A stretch of 15,419 nt of DNA from CAZPAN01 sp964581165 (GCA_964581165.1 CAZOMM010000050.1:1-15419), one strand, 5' to 3'; shown: positions 1 to 7,279, counted from the first letter of the stretch. The notes: a model not told the origin generated them from the sequence alone. Translations and numbers: made by a program.

Positions 1-36
1 CCGTGGGAGAGCAGGACGCTGCTGGTCGCATCAAAG

Positions 37-59
37 GGCACATTTTTTGTTTGTGTGCC
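37..59. repeat. Small hairpin at left edge
   Basis: GGCACA (37-42) and TGTGCC (54-59) are inverted repeats around a T-rich 11-base loop. It lies beyond the acsB terminator. No gene is convincing in bases 1-89. It could belong to the 3' region of a gene left of the window, but this is only a guess. Confidence 0.3.
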
Positions 60-89
60 AACTACGCGGGCAACTATGAACTATGTTGC

Positions 90-129
90 AAAAGTGCCTC
101 AAGCCGAAGGAGAAAACAGCTTGAGGCAC
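90..129 (-). terminator. Rho-independent terminator after acsB
   Basis: A perfect 11-bp inverted repeat, GTGCCTCAAGC (94-104) and GCTTGAGGCAC (119-129), has a 14-base loop. Read on the minus strand it is followed at once by TTTTGC. It lies about 85 bp beyond the acsB stop codon. It therefore marks the end of the Wood-Ljungdahl operon and argues that acsB is its last gene. Confidence 0.85.
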
Positions 130-212
130 CTAATGTCAGATCAGCGCTATTCAGAATACGCTGGCATCAGCAAGAAACAAAAGTGCAAATGCTTCAGCCA
201 GTTGCGCCAATG

Positions 213-2354
213 CTACATAATCGGATCCATAGCAAGTGCTGGATGTCCTACCTTTTCGAGGAAGGCTAGTACGCCTTCGGAATCGGTGGCGATAGTCTCG
301 TCGCAGATCATGTCCACAAAGTTCTCGACACCATAAAGCTCTTCAACAGTCTTGTTGAGCCTGGTGGCTACAGAATCCTTAAGCTCCTTGGGCATCCAAA
401 CTATACGTTCGTTTCCACCCTCGGCGCTGATGAACTTCTTGGAAGGAATAAAGCTGCGTCCATGTCCCATAAAGCCTGGGGTCTGTACGCCGCCGCCAGT
501 CATAGAAGCAAGCTCACCAAAGGTCATTCCAGTTGGAGTCATGCCTGCATACTCACGGTTGACAACGACAACACCGTTAGCTTCGGGCATGATGCCGCAG
601 ATGCACTCAAAGCAACCGCAGCTAGTCATTGGATCCTCGATCAGCGAGTACAAAGTCACGCTCTCAATTGCACCATGGGTTGCCTCTTTGATGACCTCGT
701 TGACTTTCTCGTATGCACCAATGCGCTCATCGATTAGACCCTCTTTGGGGATGGGCTGGCTTGGACCTGCATCCGAAAGCTCCTTGGTGGCTTTGGCATC
801 TAGCCAAGAAACAGCACCGCAAAGACCAAGGCGCTCGGGGGTAACTACACAGCAGTGTGCAGGAGCAAAACTCTGGCACAGAATGCATGTATAGAAGGTG
901 TCTACGCTCTCGTCGGTTAGCGACTCAATACGAGCATCGCGCTCGGCATAGCGTGGCATGGCAACATTGTCGAGGAAGTCTTTAACGTCGTCTACATCGG
1001 TGTGATAGGTAAGCTCAACCTTATCAGCTACCTCGCCAAACTCGGTCTTGATCATGCTGACAAGAACCTTGCCTAGATCCTCAAGACGCAGACCTGCCTC
1101 CCAGCTATCCTTGCTGATGCGGATGCGGAACAGATTGCGCTGCCCTGTATGCATAACGCCTTCGATGTAGTTAATCCAAGTGTGAATCTTGCGCTCGATA
1201 ACAGACTCAAAGTCTGTTTGCATTTTGGCACCATAGACCTTAACGTCGGTTGCCAGTGGTAAGCGGATCAGATCGTCTGCACTCTCGGGAACACCAGGTC
1301 CCAAAATTGTAACCTTGCCATCTTCAACAGCAGAGCTGTCTTCGACCATGGTTACAAGTTCGGCTGTGTAGTTGTGATCGGAGTCAAATTCAACGTAGGT
1401 GTCCTTTTTGCGGATGATTTCACCCTCAAAGGCTGCTGCATACGAGACTGGCAATTCGACAGCTGCGGCCTTGACCTTGATATTGCGAAGTTCATACGAG
1501 GTACCAGCGGTCTGCGAATGATCGGTAACAGAAACCAAAGCACCAGGTACCTGATTCTCCCCAAGATCTATATCAACAATAACTGGGAAGCCTAGAGCGA
1601 TAGCACCAGCACCGGCCGAAACCTCAACTGGCCCAATCTCACCAAAGGTGTTAACGAATGCAGGAACGCGCTCTTTGGTGTACTCAAGAAGTCCAGCAAG
1701 GTTACCAGGCTCTAGACCACCAAAGATCAGGGCTGCACGGATAGCAACTGTAACAACATGTGTAACTGCGGTTATATCGTGTCCCAGTGGAACGACACGA
1801 TAATCAAGACCCATCCTTACGCCAGCCTCTGCAAGTTGATCGATGCAGTTGCCAACCAAGAAGGTGAGCAGACCCTTGGATTGATAATCCTTAACTACCG
1901 AGGCCATGCCATCAACGTCATCGGAGCTGCCCAAGACAACAGCTACTCCAGGGATGTCGCCAGTTACCAGTGGAACACCAAGCGAACGGATGATGGGATC
2001 GGGGACAAAACCAATTCCAGCTTCGTTCTCATAAGGAGCGGCACCACCAACGAACTTAAGAGCTTCGATAATCTCGGCGCCAACAGCAGTTGCAAGACCT
2101 GCATTGAGAGCTGCACCAAGATCTTCTTCGTGAGTGACAAGGCTCTTCATAACATCTACGCAAGCTGTAAGATCACCAAGTTTAGAGACCTTTACACCTG
2201 TTGCAGCATAGATGGTGGGCAGAAAATAAGCGGTATCTGGAAATGCCACCTTCTCATCTGCACCGTACTTCTCAATAGCGTCGTTGACGGCACCCTCAGT
2301 TAAACCAATAACGGCATCTGAGCCACCATAGACAAGATCGGTAAGTACACTCAT
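213..2354 (-). CDS. acsB: Acetyl-CoA synthase (CODH/ACS complex beta subunit)
   Basis: AcsB condenses a methyl group from the corrinoid protein, CO and CoA into acetyl-CoA at the nickel-iron-sulfur A-cluster, in the cytoplasm. The 713 residues are close to the roughly 730 of Moorella AcsB and include the N-terminal CODH-contacting domain that archaeal forms lack. All A-cluster cysteines are visible: C490, C493, C502 and C512 (TCILCQSFAP, HCCV, LCGAVSW), plus the Cys-Gly-Cys that binds the distal nickel at C579 and C581 (SCGCFE). Their spacing matches Moorella C506, C509, C518, C528, C595 and C597 with a constant offset of 16. The start at 2354 is chosen because AGGAGAGG lies 6-7 bases upstream; an upstream in-frame ATG at 2405 would add 17 residues read through a hairpin repeat. 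It is the last gene of the operon, 173 bp after acsE. Confidence 0.97.
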   Translation of the reverse strand: MSVLTDLVYGGSDAVIGLTEGAVNDAIEKYGADEKVAFPDTAYFLPTIYAATGVKVSKLGDLTACVDVMKSLVTHEEDLGAALNAGLATAVGAEIIEALKFVGGAAPYENEAGIGFVPDPIIRSLGVPLVTGDIPGVAVVLGSSDDVDGMASVVKDYQSKGLLTFLVGNCIDQLAEAGVRMGLDYRVVPLGHDITAVTHVVTVAIRAALIFGGLEPGNLAGLLEYTKERVPAFVNTFGEIGPVEVSAGAGAIALGFPVIVDIDLGENQVPGALVSVTDHSQTAGTSYELRNIKVKAAAVELPVSYAAAFEGEIIRKKDTYVEFDSDHNYTAELVTMVEDSSAVEDGKVTILGPGVPESADDLIRLPLATDVKVYGAKMQTDFESVIERKIHTWINYIEGVMHTGQRNLFRIRISKDSWEAGLRLEDLGKVLVSMIKTEFGEVADKVELTYHTDVDDVKDFLDNVAMPRYAERDARIESLTDESVDTFYTCILCQSFAPAHCCVVTPERLGLCGAVSWLDAKATKELSDAGPSQPIPKEGLIDERIGAYEKVNEVIKEATHGAIESVTLYSLIEDPMTSCGCFECICGIMPEANGVVVVNREYAGMTPTGMTFGELASMTGGGVQTPGFMGHGRSFIPSKKFISAEGGNERIVWMPKELKDSVATRLNKTVEELYGVENFVDMICDETIATDSEGVLAFLEKVGHPALAMDPIM

Positions 2355-2366
2355 ATAATCCTCTCC

Positions 2367-2415
2367 TGTTTCCCCCGGCCAAGCCGAGATTTGTTTCCCC
2401 GGCATAGCCGAGATT
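2367..2415 (-). repeat. Two tandem 25-bp hairpin repeats before acsB
   Basis: Two adjacent copies (2367-2391 and 2392-2415) agree at about 22 of 25 positions. Each contains CGGC-three bases-GCCG, so each can form a small GC hairpin in the mRNA (2376-2386 and 2400-2410). The block ends just before the acsB ribosome-binding site (AGGAGAGG, about 2361-2368). A role in acsB translation or mRNA stability is inference. Confidence 0.7.
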
Positions 2416-2442
2416 TGCTTTGTCTTAAATTGCTACAAAGTC

Positions 2443-2489
2443 TTTGTGGGGAGACATTTACAGCGTTTTAAGACATTCCCACAAAACGC
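2443..2489 (-). promoter_or_regulatory. Overlapping alternative hairpins in acsE-acsB spacer
   Basis: TTTGTGGG (2443-2450) can pair with CCCACAAA (2478-2485). GCGTTTT (2463-2469) can pair with AAAACGC (2483-2489). The right arms share three bases and the left arm of the second lies in the loop of the first, so the two compete. Together with the hairpin at 2486-2519 this is an attenuator-like layout. The function is inferred only from geometry. Confidence 0.45.
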
Positions 2490-2519
2490 ATTTGGGAGTG
2501 TGTGGCCTCCCGCATGCGT
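2486..2519 (-). terminator. Hairpin just after acsE, possible attenuator
   Basis: ACGCA (2486-2490) and GGGAG (2494-2498) pair with CTCCC (2507-2511) and TGCGT (2515-2519). This gives a 10-bp stem with one 3x3 internal loop and an 8-base apex. On the minus strand it begins 8 bp after the acsE stop codon and is followed by TTTTG. The short U-tract suggests a weak terminator or mRNA-end stabiliser between acsE and acsB rather than a full stop. Confidence 0.5.
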
Positions 2520-2527
2520 CAGATAAC

Positions 2528-3313
2528 CTAGATCTCTAAGTAGCTGTCGGCGTAAAGGGTGTTGTTCTTGATAATGTCGCACGACTTAATTGTTTCCATT
2601 ATGCGCTGATCGCAGGGATTGACAATCGCAGAATTAAGACCCATCTGCATGGCCATGGCTAGCATTGCAGCATCCATGATTGAGCGAACGTGGCTCGGCA
2701 TTCCGTTGGAGCAGTTGGATAGACCACCAATGGAGTTGAAGCCCATGTCGGTGAGCTGTCCAATGAACGCGAGCATCTCGCTTGCCTTTTCTTGCATGCC
2801 CTTAATAACAAGGAATAGCGGATCAAACCAAATATCGCTTGGATCCATGCCGCGCTCCATGCCGCGCTCAAGAAGCTCTTGGCAATACATCATGCGCTCG
2901 TCGTTATCGGCAGGCACTCCCGACTTGGAGCAAAGAGCAATGATGATTGCATCGTTGGCAGCTGCTAGGTCAACGTTTTCGATACGGTCGCCTGCGTCTG
3001 CAGAGTTAACCATTGGCTTGCCCTTGGAGCGGTTGTATACAGAAATCCCGGCTTCGATAGCCTTTGTGTTGGCGGTGTCTAGTGCCAGTGGAACATTGTC
3101 AAAATTCTCTTGCAAGAGTTGAACTGCCCACTTCATTAGTTCTGGTCCATTATCCTCGGCCGGACCAATGTTGACATCGAGGTAGGTGGCACCTGCATCG
3201 AGCTGCTCTTGTGCCCTAGCCAAGATTGGCTCAGGATTCATCTCTTCCATTGCTTGACGAATAACCGGAGAGATACAGTGGATGCGCTCGCCAATAACGG
3301 TAAACTTTCCCAT
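2528..3313 (-). CDS. acsE: Methyl-H4folate:corrinoid iron-sulfur protein methyltransferase
   Basis: AcsE moves the methyl group from 5-methyl-tetrahydrofolate to the cobalt of the corrinoid iron-sulfur protein (AcsC/AcsD), linking the methyl and carbonyl branches of the pathway. The 261 residues match the usual length (about 262) of this pterin-binding TIM-barrel enzyme. Visible signatures are LDVNIGP (D46, N48), LALDTAN (D79), MVNSADAGDR (N103), FDPLF (D164) and GGLSNCSNG (N200). The last is the likely equivalent of the Asn that hydrogen-bonds pterin N5 in Moorella. The ATG is preceded by GAGGAAGGA with about 7 bases of spacing. Residues 149-156 (ERGMERGM) are encoded by a perfect 12-bp tandem duplication. 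The gene lies 152 bp after acsC and 173 bp before acsB. Confidence 0.96.
   Translation of the reverse strand: MGKFTVIGERIHCISPVIRQAMEEMNPEPILARAQEQLDAGATYLDVNIGPAEDNGPELMKWAVQLLQENFDNVPLALDTANTKAIEAGISVYNRSKGKPMVNSADAGDRIENVDLAAANDAIIIALCSKSGVPADNDERMMYCQELLERGMERGMDPSDIWFDPLFLVIKGMQEKASEMLAFIGQLTDMGFNSIGGLSNCSNGMPSHVRSIMDAAMLAMAMQMGLNSAIVNPCDQRIMETIKSCDIIKNNTLYADSYLEI
2844..2867 (-). repeat. Perfect 12-bp tandem duplication inside acsE
   Basis: The unit TCCATGCCGCGC (plus strand) occurs twice without mismatch at 2844-2855 and 2856-2867, followed by a partial third (TC). It encodes a repeated ERGM in AcsE on a surface helix before the FDPLF strand. The reading frame is kept. Confidence 0.8.
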
Positions 3314-3378
3314 TTGCGGTTCCTTCCTCTATTTAATGCCCTGCCTCCGCTGTGGCCGCCCCTTGCTGACCTCTGGCG

Positions 3379-3433
3379 ACAGGGACTTTTAAACACATTT
3401 GCGGCTCTGTCCCTGTGGCTGAGACAGGGCCGC
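3379..3433 (-). promoter_or_regulatory. Three-segment alternative hairpin in acsC-acsE spacer
   Basis: On the plus strand ACAGGGAC (3379-3386), GTCCCTGT (3409-3416) and ACAGGG (3424-3429) are present. The middle segment can pair with either neighbour, so two hairpins exclude each other. The pairing with 3424-3429 is extended by GCGGC (3401-3405) with GCCGC (about 3429-3433). There is no long U-tract in transcript orientation. It lies in a 152-bp spacer, while the acsD-acsC spacer is only 17 bp. A role in processing or attenuation is inference. Confidence 0.5.
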
Positions 3434-3435
3434 AG

Positions 3436-3465
3436 TCTCGTAGATATAACTGAAACTACGATCTC
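3436..3465 (-). repeat. Small hairpin immediately after acsC stop
   Basis: TCGTAG and CTACGA form a 6-bp stem with a 12-base loop within the 30 bases after the acsC stop codon on the minus strand. It could protect the acsC mRNA 3' end after processing. No U-tract follows, so it is not a classical terminator. Confidence 0.4.
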
Positions 3466-4797
3466 TTAAGCAACGAGATCTTTAAGGAACTTAACCAGAT
3501 CGGTTGCCTCGTTTGGAGCAACCACAATGTCCCAACCGGGAAGTTTCTCTTCGATTGCGCCCTTGAGTACTGCAACCTTGCCGGGGATAACCAGCGTGCG
3601 GCTCTTGATTTGATCGGCAATTCCGTTTTCTTCGATGTATTTGGCAATCGTGCTAGCCGATAGCTTGCCTGCGGCCCATGCTGTAAGAACCGAGTATCCT
3701 CCAGCGTCGGTGATCATTAGATTGATGGGCACTCCGGAGCGCTCCATCTCGCCCGAGACCACAAAATAGGTCAGGGCAAAGTCTACTGTGGTGCAGATGA
3801 TCGAGTTTTCGTCGGCACCGTTGATCTTGTAAATGCCAGGCTCCACGGTCATGGGTTTTTGTGGATCGGTATAGATATTTTGACGTAGGCCATATATCGC
3901 CAGAGCCATTGCGTAGGTCATGTCTTCGCAGACGATAATCGATCCGTATCTCATTACAAATAGCGAGGCTAGGGCCTGTTGCATGCATAGATCGCCAGGA
4001 GCTAGCTTGCCTACATTGACAATTGAGGGATAGCCAAAGCTGCGATCGGTATTCTTAAGGGCTGCACGGCGAATTTGTACAGCATTGGCAAATGCATCCT
4101 TGATAGAGGAGCTGCCCACATCCAGAACCAGGTTCTTAAAGTCCTTGGCCTCTGCAGCCTCGGCATTGTCGTGCAGCTCATCAAGGTTGGCACCGCTGAT
4201 TCCTAGCAGGCAGTTAAATTCCTGCGCAAGAGCAGTAAAGTCGTCGATGTTAGAAGCATCTGCGCCATTTAGTAGAGGATTAGTGTCTGCACAAACTTCG
4301 AGCGCTTTGCGAGCGGCAGCTGCGTCGTTGCACTCTAAAACGATTGCACGGCCGGTGTCTTTGGCCTTGCCAGCCAGCTCGGCGTAAGCATCGGCATCGC
4401 CTTCGTAAACAAGATTGAGCAGCTCTACGTACATGCGCTCGCCAATGCGATCGTAATCGACCTTGGAGATCTCGGCCCACTTCTCATCAAAGTTTGCAGC
4501 AGTCATGCTAACTGCAAACAGAGGACGACTCACATAGGTCTTCTCGTGACGATACAGTACCGTCTCGCCACCCATTGGATGCTCGGCATCGCCAACACCA
4601 ATTTTGAGGCTCTTCATTGGAGGAGCTGTTGCCTCGGCTAGAGTTGCCATGGCCTCCTCAGATAGATGAGGGCATTTTGAAATATCTACTGCACCTTGTG
4701 CAACCTTCATCGAAAAAGCCATACAGGTGGGGCTTCCGCACTCCTTGCAGTTTGTCTTAGGAGTGAGTTTAAAGATATCAAGTCCTTTTAGTGCCAT
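3466..4797 (-). CDS. acsC: Corrinoid iron-sulfur protein large (gamma) subunit
   Basis: AcsC carries the corrinoid and one 4Fe-4S cluster. It accepts the methyl group from AcsE and passes it to the AcsB A-cluster, as a heterodimer with AcsD. The 443 residues match the family (about 446). The N-terminal cluster-binding cysteines are C17, C20, C25 and C42 (NCKECGSPTC, then SKCPH). A TIM-barrel region follows (roughly residues 90-320), then the C-terminal corrinoid-binding domain (ITDAGGYSVLTAWAAGKLS, then LVIPGKVAVLKGAIEEKLPG). The ATG at 4797 is supported by AGGAAGGGG about 9 bases upstream. Only 17 bp separate it from acsD, fitting coupled expression of the two subunits. Confidence 0.97.
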   Translation of the reverse strand: MALKGLDIFKLTPKTNCKECGSPTCMAFSMKVAQGAVDISKCPHLSEEAMATLAEATAPPMKSLKIGVGDAEHPMGGETVLYRHEKTYVSRPLFAVSMTAANFDEKWAEISKVDYDRIGERMYVELLNLVYEGDADAYAELAGKAKDTGRAIVLECNDAAAARKALEVCADTNPLLNGADASNIDDFTALAQEFNCLLGISGANLDELHDNAEAAEAKDFKNLVLDVGSSSIKDAFANAVQIRRAALKNTDRSFGYPSIVNVGKLAPGDLCMQQALASLFVMRYGSIIVCEDMTYAMALAIYGLRQNIYTDPQKPMTVEPGIYKINGADENSIICTTVDFALTYFVVSGEMERSGVPINLMITDAGGYSVLTAWAAGKLSASTIAKYIEENGIADQIKSRTLVIPGKVAVLKGAIEEKLPGWDIVVAPNEATDLVKFLKDLVA

Positions 4798-4814
4798 TTT
4801 TTGTGTACCCCTTC

Positions 4815-5756
4815 CTACATGAGCGCTGCGATGAATGCGGAGATGGTTGCTACAGAATCCGGGTGCCTAAGAATCACGGCATTAGAGCCAGATGCTAGGC
4901 AGGCCGAGGCAGTGCAGATTTCCATCTGGACACCTCTGCTCTCAACAGGACCCCACTCGGGCATGTCCTCTTCGGAAGCGAGCGACTCCTTAACGTTCCA
5001 AGCATCGTCTGCAATGGGGGTAACAGTTGGCATCTGCAGCATTGTGTCGTTTTGCTCAAGTGCTGCCGACTTAACACGATCCATGGTAGAAGCAACATAC
5101 TCAAAGCCGTATCCCGCAGCGGCAGTACCAAGGTTCATAACCATGTTCTCGTTTTTAATTCCAAGCTGGGTAATTAAAACATTGAGCTGCTTGGCTAGGT
5201 TGATGTCTACAGCCGACTCAGCGCTTATCTTTTGCTGGTATGCCAAACCTGCAGCGGCAGCAACGGTTTTGTAATCCTCTTCGCGAGCGCTCATAAATAG
5301 GACATTTTTGTCCTGTAGAGCTTCGGCAATTTTCTCGAAAAGCTCTCCGTCTTTTTCGATGTTTCCGCAGCCCTGAACACACAGTGGTATATCAACGGCA
5401 TCGGCGATTGCCTTGCACTCTTCTACGCAATCTTCAACAGAACGGTTCTCGCCGTTGGGGTCAGCTCCGGCAAGATTTATGACCAAAAAGTCTGCACCTG
5501 GCATAGTTGCTGCCTTTTTGGCAATGTCTACAAGTGTGTCTGCTCCGTCGTAAAACGCTGCAAGCTTAGGAAGTGACTTGTCGTAACCAAGATCGCTGAT
5601 TTCTACACCCACTAGCGGGCGATTCTCGATCGCTGCATCAAAGGAATAAAGTGGCATTACGTTTTCGCCGCCCATTACCTTTGCCTTTTCCCCAACTCCT
5701 ATCTCCACCGTGCTAATGGAGGATGAGAATGCCTGGGGGGATTTTTTGAATGGCAT
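4815..5756 (-). CDS. acsD: Corrinoid iron-sulfur protein small (delta) subunit
   Basis: AcsD is the TIM-barrel partner of AcsC in the corrinoid iron-sulfur protein; the dimer shuttles methyl groups between AcsE and AcsB. The product is 313 residues from the start I choose, against about 320 in known AcsD. Family signatures include VEIGVGEKAKVMGGENVMPL near residues 17-36, LVGVEISDLG, and the MVMNLGTAAAGYGFEYVASTMDR block. The start at 5756 (MPFKKSPQAF) has AGGGGAG about 7 bases upstream. The in-frame ATG at 5837 would add 27 residues unlike the family and would lie within a hairpin of the cooC-acsD spacer, so I reject it. It is followed after 17 bp by acsC. Confidence 0.96.
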   Translation of the reverse strand: MPFKKSPQAFSSSISTVEIGVGEKAKVMGGENVMPLYSFDAAIENRPLVGVEISDLGYDKSLPKLAAFYDGADTLVDIAKKAATMPGADFLVINLAGADPNGENRSVEDCVEECKAIADAVDIPLCVQGCGNIEKDGELFEKIAEALQDKNVLFMSAREEDYKTVAAAAGLAYQQKISAESAVDINLAKQLNVLITQLGIKNENMVMNLGTAAAGYGFEYVASTMDRVKSAALEQNDTMLQMPTVTPIADDAWNVKESLASEEDMPEWGPVESRGVQMEICTASACLASGSNAVILRHPDSVATISAFIAALM

Positions 5757-5802
5757 TTTTGATCTCCCCTTTCGTACTTGTTGCCCAGTTTTATTTCTAA
5801 AC

Positions 5803-5849
5803 TGCCTGCCTATCAAGGCTAAGACCCCCATAGCCATAATATGCAGGCA
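5803..5849 (-). promoter_or_regulatory. Two-tier hairpin in cooC-acsD spacer
   Basis: The outer arms are TGCCTGC (5803-5809) and GCAGGCA (5843-5849). The inner arms are GGCTA (5817-5821) and TAGCC (5831-5835). A symmetric 7x7 internal loop separates them. It fills the middle of the 110-bp spacer between the cooC stop and the acsD ribosome-binding site. No U-tract follows. It may be a processing or stability element that sets acsD-acsC levels apart from cooC; this is inference. Confidence 0.5.
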
Positions 5850-5866
5850 ACTTAGTGAATTCGGTG

Positions 5867-6640
5867 CTAAAAGCCGAGTAGCTCCTTTAACAGTTTTTCG
5901 TAGGCTGATCTGGCCTTTGAGTCGCTGGGGAGTTCGCTTGTTGGACGACCCTCGGCATCGTACTCGTAGATCAGATCATCTTGGGGAACGAGACCCAAAA
6001 AATCGAGTCCTTGCTTTTCTATCTCTTCTAGGATTCCATCTGCGAGTTTTTCTGATGGTGCTCTGTTGACGATTAACTTTGTGGATTCTGGCTTAAAGCC
6101 TAGGTCATCTGCCAGCTGGGCAATGCGACCTACCGCCTGAATACCTCTGCGAGAACAGTCCGAGACGAGTATGAGGATGTCTATGGCCGGAAGTGTACCT
6201 CTTGAGATATGCTCCATCCCAGCTTCGTTGTCCACAACTATGTAGTTGTAGGCACCAATAAGCTTGCCAATCTCTGTTTGAAGTAGGCCATTAACAAAGC
6301 AGTAGCAACCCTTACCTTCGGTACGACCCATAACCAACATGTCAAAGTCGTCTTCTTCTGTGAGAACTGAATTCATCTTGTATTCCATAAAGTCGGCCTT
6401 GGTCATACCCGATGGAATTTCGGAATTCTCGTCCATGTCGGCATGTGCAACCTGTTCGCGAACGTCTCCCAAAGTAGTTTCAATCTCAATACCCAAGACT
6501 TCATTGAGATTGGAGTTTGCATCTGCATCTACGGCAAGAATTGGGCCTTTGCCCTTTTCGCACAAGTATTTGATTAGCATGCCGGTAAGCGTGGTTTTGC
6601 CGGTTCCACCCTTTCCGGCCATCGCTATTGTCTTGGCCAT
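5867..6640 (-). CDS. cooC: CODH nickel-insertion ATPase CooC
   Basis: CooC is a dimeric MinD/ArsA-type ATPase that helps insert nickel into the C-cluster of carbon monoxide dehydrogenase, and related proteins serve acetyl-CoA synthase. The 257 residues begin with a deviant P-loop, GKGGTGKTT at 9-17, which includes the signature lysine K10. VDADAN (38-42) is Walker-A'-like, and VVDNEAG is the Walker B region. The metal-binding CYC motif is C112 and C114, the same positions as in Carboxydothermus CooC1. An in-frame TAG sits two codons before the ATG, so the start cannot move upstream. The ribosome-binding site is unusual: GAGGGGAG lies 12 bases upstream, and another AGAGG abuts the ATG. It precedes acsD by 110 bp. 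Its presence implies a CODH catalytic subunit somewhere in the genome. Confidence 0.95.
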   Translation of the reverse strand: MAKTIAMAGKGGTGKTTLTGMLIKYLCEKGKGPILAVDADANSNLNEVLGIEIETTLGDVREQVAHADMDENSEIPSGMTKADFMEYKMNSVLTEEDDFDMLVMGRTEGKGCYCFVNGLLQTEIGKLIGAYNYIVVDNEAGMEHISRGTLPAIDILILVSDCSRRGIQAVGRIAQLADDLGFKPESTKLIVNRAPSEKLADGILEEIEKQGLDFLGLVPQDDLIYEYDAEGRPTSELPSDSKARSAYEKLLKELLGF

Positions 6641-6729
6641 CCTCTAATTGTTCTCCCCTCTACAACCCTCTATAAGCTCGGACAGAACCCAAGCCAGAAA
6701 CCTCTCCCGCCAAACTAGTTATTAATCGA

Positions 6730-6957
6730 TCAGATCTTGGTAAAGCTAAATCTCTGCTTTAAACCATTAACCATGATGTCATATATGATGGTGCCGTCCT
6801 CTTTGATGGTTTTATCCTCTTGTATATCGGATCCAACTCTGAACTGATCCATGTATTTATCGGGGTCGTCGATTTTGACTTCTGTAACCGACACATCACG
6901 CATTTGATTGCCACTGCAGCTATTGAAGATTTCGCGGATTACTTCGTATTCCATCAT
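6730..6957 (-). CDS. Small conserved-looking protein in the CODH/ACS operon, unknown function
   Basis: A 75-residue soluble protein that I cannot name. It starts MMEYEVIREIFN, then CSGNQMRD (one cysteine, C14). A charged middle follows, then two likely beta strands, GTIIYDIMV and LKQRFSFTKI. There are no membrane segments. The predicted layout is one N-terminal helix with the Cys-Ser-Gly-Asn-Gln turn followed by a small beta sheet. It lies 89 bp upstream of cooC in the same direction, so a job in CODH/ACS assembly or regulation is plausible but is inference from context only. The start is an ATGATG pair (6957 or 6954) with a weak ribosome-binding site. An open frame from the gap ends in TGA within this ATGATG, suggesting translational coupling. 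Confidence 0.8.
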   Translation of the reverse strand: MMEYEVIREIFNSCSGNQMRDVSVTEVKIDDPDKYMDQFRVGSDIQEDKTIKEDGTIIYDIMVNGLKQRFSFTKI

Positions 6958-6983
6958 TCAAGCCCGTCTTTGCTTTTAGCTTG
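6954..6983 (-). CDS. Possible 3' end of a gene hidden in the gap (partial)
   Basis: One minus-strand frame leaves the N run as QAKSKDGLE and stops at TGA (6954-6956), overlapping the ATGATG of the next gene. Nine codons are too few to recognise a family. If the gap is real and large, this could be the tail of a coupled gene, possibly a CODH component. If the gap is tiny or artificial, it is meaningless. Confidence 0.25.
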   Translation of the reverse strand, partial: QAKSKDGLE

Positions 6984-7083
6984 NNNNNNNNNNNNNNNNN
7001 NNNNNNNNNNNNNNNNNNNNNNNNNNNNNNNNNNNNNNNNNNNNNNNNNNNNNNNNNNNNNNNNNNNNNNNNNNNNNNNNNNN
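6984..7083. other. Assembly gap of exactly 100 N
   Basis: A run of exactly 100 N is the conventional placeholder for a scaffold gap of unknown size. It falls inside the CODH/ACS operon between the cooT-like gene and the 75-residue protein, so real genes may be missing here. The flanks are similar (TTTTAGCTTG on the left, TTTTAGCTCG on the right). Confidence 0.95.
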
Positions 7084-7087
7084 GTTT

Positions 7088-7276
7088 TTAGCTCGCGCTT
7101 ACAAAGATCTTGTTGTCAACCAAATCGATGCTGTCGATGCATCCCGAGAACACTGTCTCCCTACCCATGATGTCAGTAAAAGTGAGCTGCCCATCTGCAA
7201 GCTTCACGCTGCTTATATGAGTGCAGAGCTCTTCATGTTTTCCATCGACAATTTCGACAACCGTAGAAAGACACAC
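7088..7276 (-). CDS. cooT: CooT-like nickel-binding accessory protein
   Basis: A 62-residue protein beginning MCLSTVVEIVDGK, the hallmark of the CooT family. These are small SH3-like homodimers in which Cys2, right after the initiator, binds Ni(II) for carbon monoxide dehydrogenase maturation. The rest is a run of short beta strands (CTHISSVKLADGQLTFTDIMG, then RETVFSGCIDSIDLVDNKIFVSA), fitting the fold. The start is GTG at 7276 with AGGAGG 8 bases upstream. This start is needed to place Cys at position 2. The gene begins 3 bp after the stop of the His-rich gene, so they are surely co-transcribed. With cooC further down it makes a nickel-handling set. Identification is by recall of the family pattern, not by search. 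Confidence 0.85.
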   Translation of the reverse strand: MCLSTVVEIVDGKHEELCTHISSVKLADGQLTFTDIMGRETVFSGCIDSIDLVDNKIFVSAS

Positions 7277-7279
7277 AGC

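Noticed and set aside
3..336. Plus-strand reading frames at the left edge
   Set aside because: They cross the acsB terminator hairpin and the acsB 3' end and have no recognisable protein features.
2355..2405. N-terminal extension of AcsB from ATG 2405
   Set aside because: The added residues come from the tandem hairpin repeat; ATG 2354 has AGGAGAGG at the right distance and the family's N terminus.
5757..5837. N-terminal extension of AcsD from ATG 5837
   Set aside because: It would add 27 residues unlike the family through a hairpin region, while ATG 5756 has a good ribosome-binding site.
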